From NCBI GenBank assembly GCA_038030265.1, contig CM075943.1:41292001-41356000 (forward strand): a stretch of 64,000 bases of DNA, written 5' to 3'. Position numbers and translations under genes: made by a program. The DNA is from Corythucha ciliata (taxonomy: Eukaryota > Arthropoda > Insecta > Hemiptera > Tingidae). The notes below the pieces were generated by a model. The model made no database searches and was not told the DNA's origin. It saw only the letters and a program-made list of their open reading frames with translations. Positions 22,701 through 32,339 of the stretch are shown here, piece after piece; positions within the stretch are counted from its first letter, which is position 1; every line of letters begins with the position of its first letter.

Positions 22701-25700
22701 ACTGGGCTTCTCAGAATAGTTATTTAGTAGTTATTTTCTCTTATCAAATTATCATTTCCTTCTTTTTGCCTTAGTTATCATTTTAGTCATCATACCAGTG
22801 GACGTTTTCACCTACTTCGAGGACTCGCATACGCGAAGTCGGGGATTGTACCCTCTCAATTTGAGTACCAACGATCTCGACTGACGGGTAAGCATTGTGG
22901 AAGCACCAATAGATTTGGTTGGTCACATGTTAGTACTACACATTAAGCGTCTCTGCTCTTTCAAAGAGTAAGTAAAACAGTAGAGAGGAAAAAACTCTTA
23001 TTCTCCGTAAAACTAGTCTGAGAACCTCCATAAATCACGCCCTACAAACTATTTTAATGGATTATTAGGTGTTTTCCATTGCAGGAAAAGTGTAGCACGA
23101 ACAGCATTTCATTGAAATTTCTGAAAATAATAAATGAAAACAACTTTCAATGCTGCACTTTTCCTTCACTAAAGACCGACGGCATGCCGAAAACCACTTT
23201 TTCAACTTTTCTGAGGTTGTACATCAAGAATGATAAGTCAGCTCGGACTCGATTTTTTTCACGATTACCATACTTCCATTCCTGTAGGAAACATGGAAGT
23301 ACAAAACAATGGAACACACCTATACTCTTACTCTTGTAAATTTGGAAGCGTTTGCGAAGAACAGAGCGTACAAATTATTTCCTTACTTTTTAGGCAACAA
23401 GAAGACAAGAACTTCATCTGTTCTGGAGAAGTTGAAAAGGAAAGATATCGTAAACGATCTGCTGGAAACTCAAAGATGTGGAGTTATTTTTTATTTCATT
23501 CTTCATTACATTTTTGGGAATCTTTCGCCGCTAAAACAAGCATCCTCGTGTTACGCGAGAGCAAGTGAGGCTCGTTCAAATGTGTATTCGAATATTTATT
23601 ATAATTTATAGTATTTTTAATATTTTAATATTTATTCAAATTTTTGTTATTTTCTTTCTCGAAAAAAAGCAATAAAATTAAATAATAAAGCAATATTCAC
23701 TGTGTTAATGTCATTTGTCGAATATGGTTAGAACTAAGTGACGTCATCACACTCGGATATGAAATCAACATGGCGCGGGGTGTTTTTAGCTGGCCCATAA
23801 AATTCCCTACTTTGAAAATTCATAATTATCAATTTAAATTTTCGTTGATATTGAAAAAAAATGCGCCAACCCTTTTCTATTTTTATTACCTTTAAGGAAA
23901 AAATGTGCAAGTGGCTCATTCAGAGAAGACGGGTGGAAATGCTCGGCTCCAGAGCTGAATTTTATGGAAATGGAAAACGCTATAAATTGTCATGTTTTGG
24001 CAAATGCATAGTTCGTTTTTAAGGTAAAAAGTATTATTACGTTTATTTGGCTAATATACATAGATTCATGTGTAAATTTCTACTGTTCTCCTCAAACAAC
24101 CAGATTTCACTACGAAGATGGCCGCTTTTTCGGTCCGAGACCCCTTCCAGAGGCCAAAGGCCTTCTTTTGTGCTGAAAACGGTCAGTTTTGTGTTCTGAA
24201 CAACGAGTAACGTAGTCACGAAAGTCAATGCGGGCGAAGATTCGATCGTTTAACGGATAATGTGATTGTAATCCTACCGGCCCCATGGCTAAATATTGCA
24301 CGCCAAACCTATCCCCGTAAAAGTTTCAAAGCAGGCAAAAGAGAGCGAAGAGAATGCTCTACGCGATTTACCCCATTCAAGCAGCAGCGGACAAGTTTCA
24401 CAAGGATGCGGCTCACCAAAAAAAAAAAATATTTCGCAGGTTTTGCAGCATAAAGGCCCGTTCACAAGCCCTATGTTTGAGTTGTGTTATTAGAAAAGAG
24501 CCAAAACCGTGAATTTTGTTTTCAACTAGCCAAATCCATGAAATTTGAATTTTGCAGATGCCGGATCCATCAAATAGGCTTTTCGAGTGGGTCAAACTAA
24601 CGATTTGGGGACGGAGGGCGAGGCAATCCCACAAAATCGACTTTGAATGGGCCAATCTTACAAAATTTCGTTTTTAAAATGAGCCAGACCCGCAGAGTTG
24701 TGCACAAATTGTAAATTTAGATTTTTAAGGTTTGAATTCCGCGAAGTGGCTCCGTAGCCAACCCCGCGAAATTGGTCCATGATGTCAGAATAACAAAATT
24801 GGTCCTTTAAAGACTCCATCAGGATAATTGTTATTTTAGTTTTTTTATAAGGAGATACCCCCCCCCCATCACAGCCCATGCCCACTTATACAATGCGTGA
24901 AAAATCAATTTCTCTGCTTTGGCCCCTTTCAACCCCCAAATCTTGCGAATTACTTAATAAGCTAATTCAGCAGGTTTCGTCCACTCAAAAATCCAATTTC
25001 ACAGGATTGATTAAGAAGCAAATTTTCCCAGGGTTGACTTATTCAAAAAACCTATTTCATGGGTTTAAGTCATTCGATAAAGAAATTCCGTGTGTTGGCC
25101 ACTTTCGAAGTCCAAATTTCGCGACTTTGTTTGCATTAATTAATTAGAAAACCACAGCCAGAGAAATCTTTACCTCTTTAAAAAAAAACACAATTTCGCC
25201 AGCTTGAGTATTTCAAGGTGAGATGTTGCGAGCCTAGAAAGTCAGAAACCCCTATTTCGCGGAGTTGCCTCCCTTAAAATGGTCAGTTTGACGGATTTTT
25301 AATGTTTAAAACGAAAATTTCCCGGGAGTTGCCCCCCAGAGAACCTAATTTCGCTGTAAAAAGCCAGCCCAGGGAATCGAATTTCAAGGAGTCTGTCTTC
25401 AAGGATGTACTGGTTCGGGGTTACAAAAAAGCAAGTCCGAAGGTTGGGCTCCTTCGGGGTTCATTTGACTCTCATGGAACCCAATCAGAGTTGCCACAGA
25501 ATGGATCGCACCGAGTGCTCAGACCAGTTTTGTGAACATTGACCAAATTCAGGTATCATTGGAAGAACAAAGTCAAAGAAATTAAACACTTACAATTCTG
25601 TATGACAAGAGAGCCACTTAGTAGTAGTATTGGATTCTGGTCAATTCTCAAAATCTCGGGTTCACAAGCCGCTTTCGGTTCGGCTCGGGGCAACATTTAA

Positions 25701-28236
25701 ACTTCAAAAAACGCAAAAATCTGTTTTTTTTTTTTTTTTTGCTCATACAAAAACAAATTTTACGAGTGTATCTTCTTCGACAAACGGGTTTGTTTCTCAG
25801 AAATGCCTAATTCGCAAGTTTGGCTCCTTCAAACCCAAATTTTACGATTCTGACTTTTTCAAAAACAAACATGGCACATTCAAGGATTTGGCTTATTCAA
25901 ACCGTGAATTTCGTGATTTTGAATGGTTCATCCAAAATTTTAAAATTGAAATATCGTGAAATAGGCTTATTCAAAACCAAATTTCATGGATTACCAATCC
26001 GTGCTTTGGTTCTGTCAATCCCTAATTTAACTGCTCTTTCAAAACTGAATTTCACGGGTCTCACGGAAATTTTTAGGGTTTTTACTTCTGTAAAAAAACA
26101 ATTTTGTGCATGTGGCTCATCATCACTTTCCTGCAGAAATTACTAGCTTAAGCAGAAAGTAATTTTGCTATTTATTTCATCACGAACCGAGGAATTGGCT
26201 GGAGGCCCGCATTTCGGGCTCGAGATGGTGAACTGAATCTTAGAATCAAATTATTTGGTCTGTTTCTGAGCCATTATTATGCTCAGGTGCTTGAATTTGA
26301 GACATTTTCGAAAGAGACCGTCGAACGGTCCGTGGGTGTTGACGGATAGAAGAGCTCGCATTAGTAAAATGTGTTTTTTTTTTCGTTCAACCATCAAATA
26401 GGAAGTCCAGGGTAAAGAAGCTGGCCACTCATTTTTCCCTGACTTAGTTAGTTGTCAAAATTAAGATATCCCCTAACTTTCCCCGGTCTGTGGCAACCCG
26501 CAATTTGATGGTTTTGGTTAAACGTGAACTTTTTAGCTCTTTCAAACCTTAACTCTCTCTGGATCTGAAACTTCGAGAAACCAATTTTCGTGGGTTTGGC
26601 TGGTGGGTTCGGTCATTAGAGAGTCATACTTCCGCTATCAAAGGGACACAGAGAGGAATGATTTTCTCAGCAGCCCTGGTGAGACGGGGTCTTCTGGCTG
26701 TTTTACCAGGTCAGGTCAAGGGGGCTGGCAGCGCAGTGCAGTAGTACCTCTGTTCCCGGGGCAGGAGCGGGCCAACAGTTTCGTACTCGGCTCAAATTGC
26801 CGGGCTGAGGACGAGATCACGACCAAGTAGCTCTTGTAGCTGACAGGTCTGGGCGTCAACCATGTGCTAGTGTAAAAATCCCGTCAATCGCGGTATCTAT
26901 GGCGTTATAGCACTTTGGTGATGAAGCGTCCTTAGTTAGGGGGGGGGGGGTCAACGTTAGCGTTAAAAACTAATGCAAGCGGTAACTAAGGACGCTTTAT
27001 CTACAACGCCACAGATACAACGATTGACGGGATTTTTACGCTGGCTCATGGTTGACCCCCGAGGTCGAAATGAAGACAAGACCATACCCTCAGTGCTATT
27101 TTCAACTGTTTGAAGCCGTTGGACATAAGGAGTCGAATGAACAACCATTTAAACATCAAAATAATCGACGATTAGTCGCTGTGAACTGGTTTTTAGTCGA
27201 CCTTCTTTCCGACACAAGCGACCTACATTTTTGGAGCCAGGCGTCTCCGGAAACCATTATTACACCTGTTCACTTTATTTCCACAGCCTCCCAGGAACGC
27301 GGCATCGTTACGGCTGAAAGATAGATGCCGCCTTTAAATGCATGGCTTGTCAACCTTGAATGTCGAAAAATTGAGGCGATCAACAAGAATCAGTCATGGT
27401 CTTAGGAGCCCGATGTTCTAAAAACCCGAAAATATCTGCCCAAAAGGCGAATTGGTACCGGTACATGAACGAGAAATATACAATAAGATGAAAATACTCA
27501 CGTTTGACACGGAAGAAGTTGGTGTGACAGCCGCCGAGTCGACTTTCGTTTGGATGGGTGGTTGATCCGGTGTGCTGCTGTTGCCGGAGACGCCCGTGTT
27601 ACCGCTGTTGCCACCCCCGGAATTCGCGTTACAACTAGTGCTACCGGCTACACCCACGGCCGAACTACCACTACCACTACCTCCACTCTGGCTAAGACTC
27701 AACTGTGAGCCTGGCGTTCCAGCCGGGAATTCGGTGGTTGAACTCCCAGGACCTGTCGAAGACGAAGGGTCTTTACCACTCGCCTCCGATCCACCACCGT
27801 CCGCTCGTCGCTTCTTATCCGAAGACGACGGGTCCGAGTTCCTGGGAAACGTCACCTTACTACCGACTTCATTCTGAGCGCACAGTCCTCGCACTTCAAG
27901 CGCTTCGGCCGCCTTGAGCAGTGAAGCCAGTTCCTCTTGAGTGACGTTCACTTCGCCCTTGTACATAAAGTCGACAAGGGCCTGCACTTCCCAGTACTTC
28001 ATGTCTTTCATGAAGATGATGGGATGCTGGCAAGGGTTCTGAACAAGGAGCTTTTCGAAGTACGCGCTGCATGCACTCAGTACCACTTTATGACATTTGA
28101 CCATACGTGACTCACACGCGAGAGTAACGTCCACGAAATGCTCGTTGGTGAGGAGTTTAGGAAAGGCCGACTGAAGGTTACTTTGGTAGCTGTTCCACCG
28201 CACGCAGAACTGCTGCGTTTCCTTGGTGGACGCCAT
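13311..28236 (-). CDS. BTB/POZ - pipsqueak HTH transcription factor (4 coding exons)
   Basis: Exons are 28236-27502, 19396-19328, 19243-19162 and 13777-13311; together 1,353 nt, 450 residues plus stop. All junctions have GT-AG borders and matching phases (0, 0, 1). Residues ~9-117 form a BTB dimerisation domain of the insect TTK type (QFCVRWNSYQSNL, VDVTLACES, VVLSACSAYFEKLL, FMYKGEVNVTQEEL). Residues ~118-245 are a Ser/Gly/Thr-rich linker with a basic DKKRR. Residues 246-295 are short and acidic. Residues ~334-380 are a psq-type helix-turn-helix (RRSDAELLSAADSICKG ... MSTIRFYMARKG) followed by RRRGRR, then a Gln/Ser-rich tail. The domain order fits a nuclear DNA-binding regulator. Two SUMO-type motifs (IKQE at 246-249 and FKPE near the C-terminus) are visible. 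The start ATG lies in CCGATGG, 20 bases after a 5' UTR splice acceptor. Orthology within the BTB-psq family is unresolved. Introns 1 and 3 (8.1 and 5.4 kb) are full of transposons and duplications. Confidence 0.88.
14706..14925. mobile_element. Foldback element, copy 1
   Basis: Arms of about 53 bp (14,706-14,758 and 14,873-14,925) are nearly perfect inverted repeats around TATGCAAAAGG and CGTAGGAGCCTACGTTGTCA. A second shorter inverted repeat (TTGGCCAACTGAAA / TTTCAGTTGGCAAA) sits inside. The right side is followed by CCCTCGTAGTTTAAGCG, which also follows the related copy at 56.9 kb. Confidence 0.8.
15000..15662. mobile_element. hAT-type MITE, copy 1
   Basis: The ends are CAGGGGCGGTTTTACGGGGG and, read inward from the right, CAGGGGTGGTTTTAGGCC. 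The adjacent octamers CCGGTTCT (14,992-14,999) and CCAGTTTT (15,663-15,670) agree at six of eight positions and may be a decayed 8-bp target duplication. There is no coding capacity. The element contains a G10 and a G11 run near its ends. Confidence 0.7.
16490..16708. mobile_element. Foldback element, copy 2
   Basis: This is the copy of the 14,706-14,925 foldback carried in unit 2 of the tandem duplication. Confidence 0.8.
16783..17445. mobile_element. hAT-type MITE, copy 2
   Basis: This is the copy of the 15,000-15,662 element in duplication unit 2, with its left terminus mutated to CAGTGG. Confidence 0.7.
17490..17620. repeat. Degenerate ~21-bp array, family D
   Basis: The units read like AACTGTCAATTTCGTCCTAGA with many changes. 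The same family continues at 18,230-18,281 and 18,468-18,665. Confidence 0.65.
17881..18167. mobile_element. MITE with long terminal inverted repeats and TA flanks
   Basis: The left end GAGTGCCCGCGCACTAGGCA and the right end, read inward GGGTGCCCGCGCACTAGGCA, continue as an imperfect inverted repeat rich in CTGCC/GGCAG. TA flanks both ends (17,879-17,880 and 18,168-18,169). No transposase. Confidence 0.75.
18241..18665. repeat. Family D array split by a fragment carrying the hAT empty site
   Basis: A 41-bp sequence (AAACTGCCTATTTTGTCCTA ... CATGTCCC) occurs at 18,241-18,281 and again at 18,468-18,508. Between them lies a 186-bp segment homologous to 4034-4061 plus 5849-6010, that is, the flanks of the hAT insertion without the transposon. 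After it the 21-bp units continue to about 18,665. Confidence 0.85.
19162..19243 (-). CDS. BTB-psq gene, coding exon 3
   Basis: 82 nt beginning DDNSLQIDETGS and ending in phase 1 at CCAG before the donor GTGAGA. The intron separating it from exon 2 is only 84 bp. Confidence 0.75.
19328..19396 (-). CDS. BTB-psq gene, coding exon 2
   Basis: 23 codons beginning IKQECSMASDNG and ending DDDFYQ, between acceptor TTTCAG and donor GTAACT. It is phase 0 at both ends. Rich in Asp and Glu. Its assignment rests on the phase match and on its being in line with exons 1 and 3. Confidence 0.75.
21328..21840. mobile_element. MITE with GGGGGCYTRTTCTGTAA ends
   Basis: The left end GGGGGCCTGTTCTGTAA and the right end, read inward GGGGGCTTATTCTGTAAG, are inverted repeats. 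The interior is rich in CTGTTCC/GGAACAG. I could not identify a target duplication, so the superfamily is open. Confidence 0.6.
22320..23982. mobile_element. PIF/Harbinger-like element (TAA target duplication)
   Basis: Terminal inverted repeats of about 62 bp begin TGGCGTTTTCCATTTCCATA on the left and TAGCGTTTTCCATTTCCATA on the right and run through CAGCTCTGGAGYCGAGC and CACCCGTCTTCTC. TAA lies directly outside both ends (22,317-22,319 and 23,983-23,985), the TWA type of duplication made by PIF/Harbinger elements. The interior (1.5 kb) has overlapping short plus-strand frames at 23,079-23,611 that I do not recognise as a transposase or Myb-like protein. It is probably a non-autonomous or decayed copy. 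Confidence 0.75.
24490..26110. repeat. Family A ~31-bp array with an orientation switch
   Basis: From about 24,490 to 24,790 the units are in the reverse sense (GCCAAATCCATGAAATTTG). From about 24,890 to 26,110 they are in the forward sense (CAATTTCACAGGATTG, AACCAAATTTCATGG). The two blocks meet around a C10 run at 24,858-24,867. The array lies in intron 1 of the BTB-psq gene. Confidence 0.65.
26852..27059. mobile_element. Near-palindromic foldback element with a G12 near its centre
   Basis: Arms of about 85 bp run from GGGCGTCAACCATG inward through AAAAATCCCGTCAATCG and GCGTCCTTAGTTA, and are repeated inverted to 27,059. The loop begins with 12 consecutive Gs (26,939-26,950). No target duplication is evident. 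Confidence 0.75.
27502..28236 (-). CDS. BTB-psq gene, coding exon 1 (BTB domain)
   Basis: 245 codons from ATG to TCA AAC followed by the donor GTGAGT. It carries the whole BTB domain and the Ser/Gly-rich linker. The frame remains open a little past the donor, but the strong donor and the matching phase of exon 2 fix the end. Confidence 0.9.
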
Positions 28237-28256
28237 CGGAACGGGTTGTCAACAAA

Positions 28257-28970
28257 CTGCGAACAAAAAACAAAAAATCGAAAGTCAATTTGAATGAGAG
28301 CGAGAGATGGAGGGACAGAGAATAAAAAGCCAAGGTCTTTTGTTGATATTCGCACGGGCCTAACAGGGTTCATTGCCAAGTAAACAGAGGACAATTCATG
28401 TACGGTGTCTATTATCAAGCAATGTGTACACCAGCTGTACGGGTACTTTGTTACAAAAACAGAGAAAAATTAGTGGACAAGTACCGAGTGCACTGATATA
28501 AACTATTAAGCATCAATAAGTTAAGATGGCGACAATCTTTGAACAAGACAAATTCAGGGAATTTGTTGTAGGGCTTGCCTAATATTTAAACAAAAGGAAA
28601 TAAACAAAAATACGAATGTGACTCACCTTTAAAACAGCGGCAGTGCTTTCGGCACAGCCCTGATTAAACCCGCGCACAATTCACGAATCGAATTCGCCCA
28701 CAAGACGACATAAGAGGCTGAGGTGCGAGTAAAAATAAATAAAAATGTCCCTTCTTGATTCACCCCAAAGGCACGGCAGCGTCAAAACTAGGGGAAGCTT
28801 TTCACTACACACACAACCAGACATGAGGGATCGAATAGGGTCGGGCGGGGAGGCGTGTGAGAGCGACGCCTGGGCGAGAGGGGACACCCCTCCACTAACG
28901 TCCTGCCAAACTACGAGCGAGAGAAACACAAAGCACAAAGAAAATCCCCCTCTGACGATCACTCTGCTAT
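28257..28970 (-). promoter_or_regulatory. 5' UTR intron, first exon and putative promoter of the BTB-psq gene
   Basis: A donor AAAG-GTGAGT ends a non-coding exon at 28,627. The matching acceptor, a T-rich tract then TTCGCAG, opens the exon at 28,256, giving a 370-bp intron at 28,626-28,257. The sequence upstream, to about 28,970, is richer in G, C and CpG than its surroundings, as expected of a promoter region. No TATA box or defined start site could be chosen. Confidence 0.55.
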
Positions 28971-29800
28971 CTAACGAGTTTTTGAGAAGACTCTTAGCAA
29001 TCGCAGTTTGATTTTCTTCTCGGCTTTGCCACCAACCGCTACATCACCTCCTGCGCGTCCACCCATCCAACCCTTCCAAGAAAACCGTAGTGGCGTACCC
29101 AAAGGGTTGTTTCGTCGAGGGGGTGGTCTTCCTCTTCCACAGGAGGGGGCCAACTGCTGTTTTCCCAAATTTGATTATGTATTTTTATTGTTGTCAGCAG
29201 CTAATCATGATTAATTAGTTAGGGATGTTATTATTCTTCCATTCCCATCCACCAGAGCCGTTTTTAGTGGCTGGCAGGGTAGGCGACTGCTTAAATAGGG
29301 GCCATGACCCATGGGTGGCCCCAGGATTTTAATAAAAATCATTATAACATTTTCGTTCAGAACTCAGGAATTATACACTCAATCAACTTTTCTTTTTTAA
29401 AATTTTGGGAAACTTTTGTTAAAACCTTGAACTTGGTATGTATTTTGAAATGACAAAACCAAAAAAATAATTATTTTCAAAGGAGAGAAAATCTTTTTTT
29501 CCCTAATTTTCGGTCCCAACTTGTAATGTCTAGTGGCAGTACAGCTTATAGTGGCTAGTGGCTATAGTGGGGGGGCCCTTTAATCAGAGGGGGCACCCGA
29601 AAAGCTTAAAATATGGAAAAATCGACTCCAGTCCAGGTATATCAATATGGTCCATAGCGTCGACACTATATATCCATAGTGAAGCAGCCGCTACACCTCT
29701 CTGAAGGGTGCGTGGTCCCAGATCGAAGAGGTGATAAATATATAAATTTGAGCCGCACGAGCTTGTCTGTGTAAGAACCACGAATTGACGTTTCCTCAAT
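28971..29800. other. Intergenic, nothing recognised
   Basis: There is no gene. CAGAGCCGTTTTTAGTGGC near 29,262 resembles a hAT-like terminus, but I found no partner end. Confidence 0.4.
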
Positions 29801-31100
29801 TCAAGCCGGAAATTAGTGGATTATCACAGTTAGAGCCACCTACAATTAGCGTTTTCCCCCCATTTTTGTCGCGAATCAGGACTTATTGCCACGAATTAGA
29901 GCTTTTATTATTGTACCTGTGAATAATTTCACAAATTTAGCCGCGAATATCAGCTTCTACTAATCTACTTCATTTTAGCCGTGAATTAGCGGAGTTTTTC
30001 ATGTTGACCCGAGAATAGGCTTTTTCCACTATTGTAAGAAGTGAATGAGTGTCTTTTGTCAACTTGAACCGCGAATTACGCTTTTTCGGTATTTTAGATG
30101 CAAATAAAGCGCTTATGTCTTTGCCGTGAAATACACCAAGTTATTTTCTCAGATGTAGCCGCGAATTATTTCTCAATTATACAGGCGAGAATTACTGCTT
30201 TACTCAATTTCAGCCGGGAATTCGCGGGTTCTCTCTACTTGATTCGCGAATAAACGTTTTTCTCCATTTTAGCTGCGAGTGAGCGTTTTATATTAATTTT
30301 AGCCAGGAATTACAGCGGTTGTTCTCAGTTTCAGCTAGGTTTTTTGTTCTTAATTTTAGCGGCAAATTATTTCCTAGTTCAGCCGCGAAGTATACCTACA
30401 ACTTGGATCCAATTTTTATAGCCACGGGGAATCAGCGCAGCGGCTTTTCTCAAATTAATCCGCGAATGTCCCCCCCCCCCATTTTATTTTATTAATTTTA
30501 GCTGCGAATGAGTGCTGTTTGTCCACCTAGCCGTAAATTTTACTCCTCCTCCCCCATTTCAGTTGTGAATTACCGCGGGGGTTTTCAAATTATTCGCGAG
30601 TTTTCATGACAATTTTGTTCCTCAATTTCAGACGTGAATTAGCGCTTTTCTCAGTTGTGGCCATGGTTTCGCGCTTTTCTAAAATTTTAGCCGCCTTTTG
30701 CGTGATTTTGTCGCTTTTTGCTACGAATTAACGATATTCCACCATTTCAGCCGTTAATATTAGCACTTTTTCAAACTTTTTCTCACATGCACTTACTTGC
30801 TCCTTGATTAGCACACTTTGCGCCTTTCTCAATTTTAGCCTCAATTTTCAATTTAAGGGCCTAAAGAAACTTATGGTGAGCGCATTTTCTCTATTTTAGT
30901 AGGAAAGGTGCCTTCAGATACCCTGCCGTGCTGGTGGCCTAAGGTTTTGGTATATTTTCCCTAATTTCAGCGGCAAATAAGCTCTTTTCCTCATTGTTGG
31001 CCGCGAAATAACGCTTAAAAACTAACAATTTTGTAACAAAAGTTTAGTCACGAAGTTGCCTCAAGTAGTTATGAATTTACGTTTTTTTCAATATTAGCTA
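29800..31100 (+). repeat. Degenerate ~30-bp array, family B
   Basis: About 40 diverged units of the type TCAATTTTAGCCGCGAATTAG-CGCTTTT are packed for 1.3 kb, with unit lengths of 29-31 bp where they can be followed. A C11 run lies at 30,470-30,480. Confidence 0.75.
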
Positions 31101-31696
31101 ATGAGGAAGTTTCACAGGTCGAGATTTTGGGAAAATAGTATATTGTACGCCTAGGAGGCCACTTTACCTCCACTTAACCACTTTACCTCCGTGGCGTTCA
31201 CACTATTTTTTATCCTTCACGTAGAAATTAAAATAGTGGAGCTATAAATTAATTTTATGACCACGCTGGGCGTTATTTTTGGCTCCTTCAATATAATGGT
31301 AGAAGGTGGTGCCTCCTTCAATACATGCCTTCATCCTTCCTATGATGGATAAGAATTAAGTAAAAGTTGTTATTCGACAGCCGAAATGGAACAAAACAAG
31401 TCTGGAGAGGATTTTGTGTGACTGTGAAGAATTGTTTACTTCGGGAAAATCAAAGAAAAAATACAATCTGCATTAATGTAGTTATGGTCTGGTGCGGAAC
31501 AATACAAAAGTTAATAAGTTAAGAAAGAACTTCTTCCTTCTCATCTCACCAAATCGTCTGTGTACACATGATAGGCCCGAATCCAGCGAACCAGCGCTAT
31601 ATCGTGAATCGGTCAATTCGAAAACTATGAACTTTCAGACAATAGTACATTTCATAACAAGTGCGGAAAGTAAGAAATATCGTGCGAGTGTTGTTA

Positions 31697-32139
31697 AGGT
31701 GCCTGTACACTGCGCGAAACTTCCTCGCGAAACAGTTTCGCGAGGAAGCCTCGCGCAACGTGGGGTGTTTACACTAAGCGAAACAATTGAGGCGAATCAA
31801 GCGAGACAAGGTGAGCCACCAGTTTGGGCGAGGCAGCCATGCCAAGAGGAATTGTTTTTTCGGTGCCGGGGACTGCGGAGGCCTTTTCATTGTTGGTTGC
31901 GACCGAACGAGGACAAACGAACGACACAATAATAAAAAACAAATAAAAAAGTTTCACCCGGTCACTATCTGCGTCACCGAAAATGAACGCTACTTCTACT
32001 TCATTCACTATTTCCTCAGCACCCACCCCCTTTCACCGCGAGACAAAAGGGGCGTCTACACTAAGCGAAACAAGAAGCGCGAAACACTTTGATGCGCGCT
32101 AAAAAACCGACAACTGTGTCGCGCAGTGTAAAGGCACCT
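31697..32139. mobile_element. PIF/Harbinger-like MITE
   Basis: The ends AGGTGCCTGTACACTGCGCGA and, inverted, AGGTGCCTTTACACTGCGCGA are flanked by TTA (31,694-31,696 and 32,140-32,142). The interior repeats GCGAAACA-type motifs in both directions. Confidence 0.78.
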
Positions 32140-32297
32140 TTAGACGAACGAGACGCAGTCGAGTGAGTCTATTACACGAGCACATGATATTTCACTTTCC
32201 GACGAGTAATGAACGACGTTTTTCGCACGACGATGGGGAATTTACAAGTTGAGACCTTCAAGAGAACATAATCTGTGTACAGCAAACATTGGTTAAC

Positions 32298-32300
<3 letters not shown>

Positions 32301-32336
<36 letters not shown>
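32301..32336. repeat. A36 homopolymer
   Basis: 36 consecutive As. It could be the tail of an old retroposon, but the upstream sequence matches neither SINE copy in this window. Confidence 0.9.
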
Positions 32337-32337
<1 letters not shown>

Positions 32338-32339
32338 AA

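Noticed and set aside
31492..31932. 146-codon plus-strand frame
   Set aside because: It overlaps the MITE at 31,697-32,139 and has no recognisable domain.
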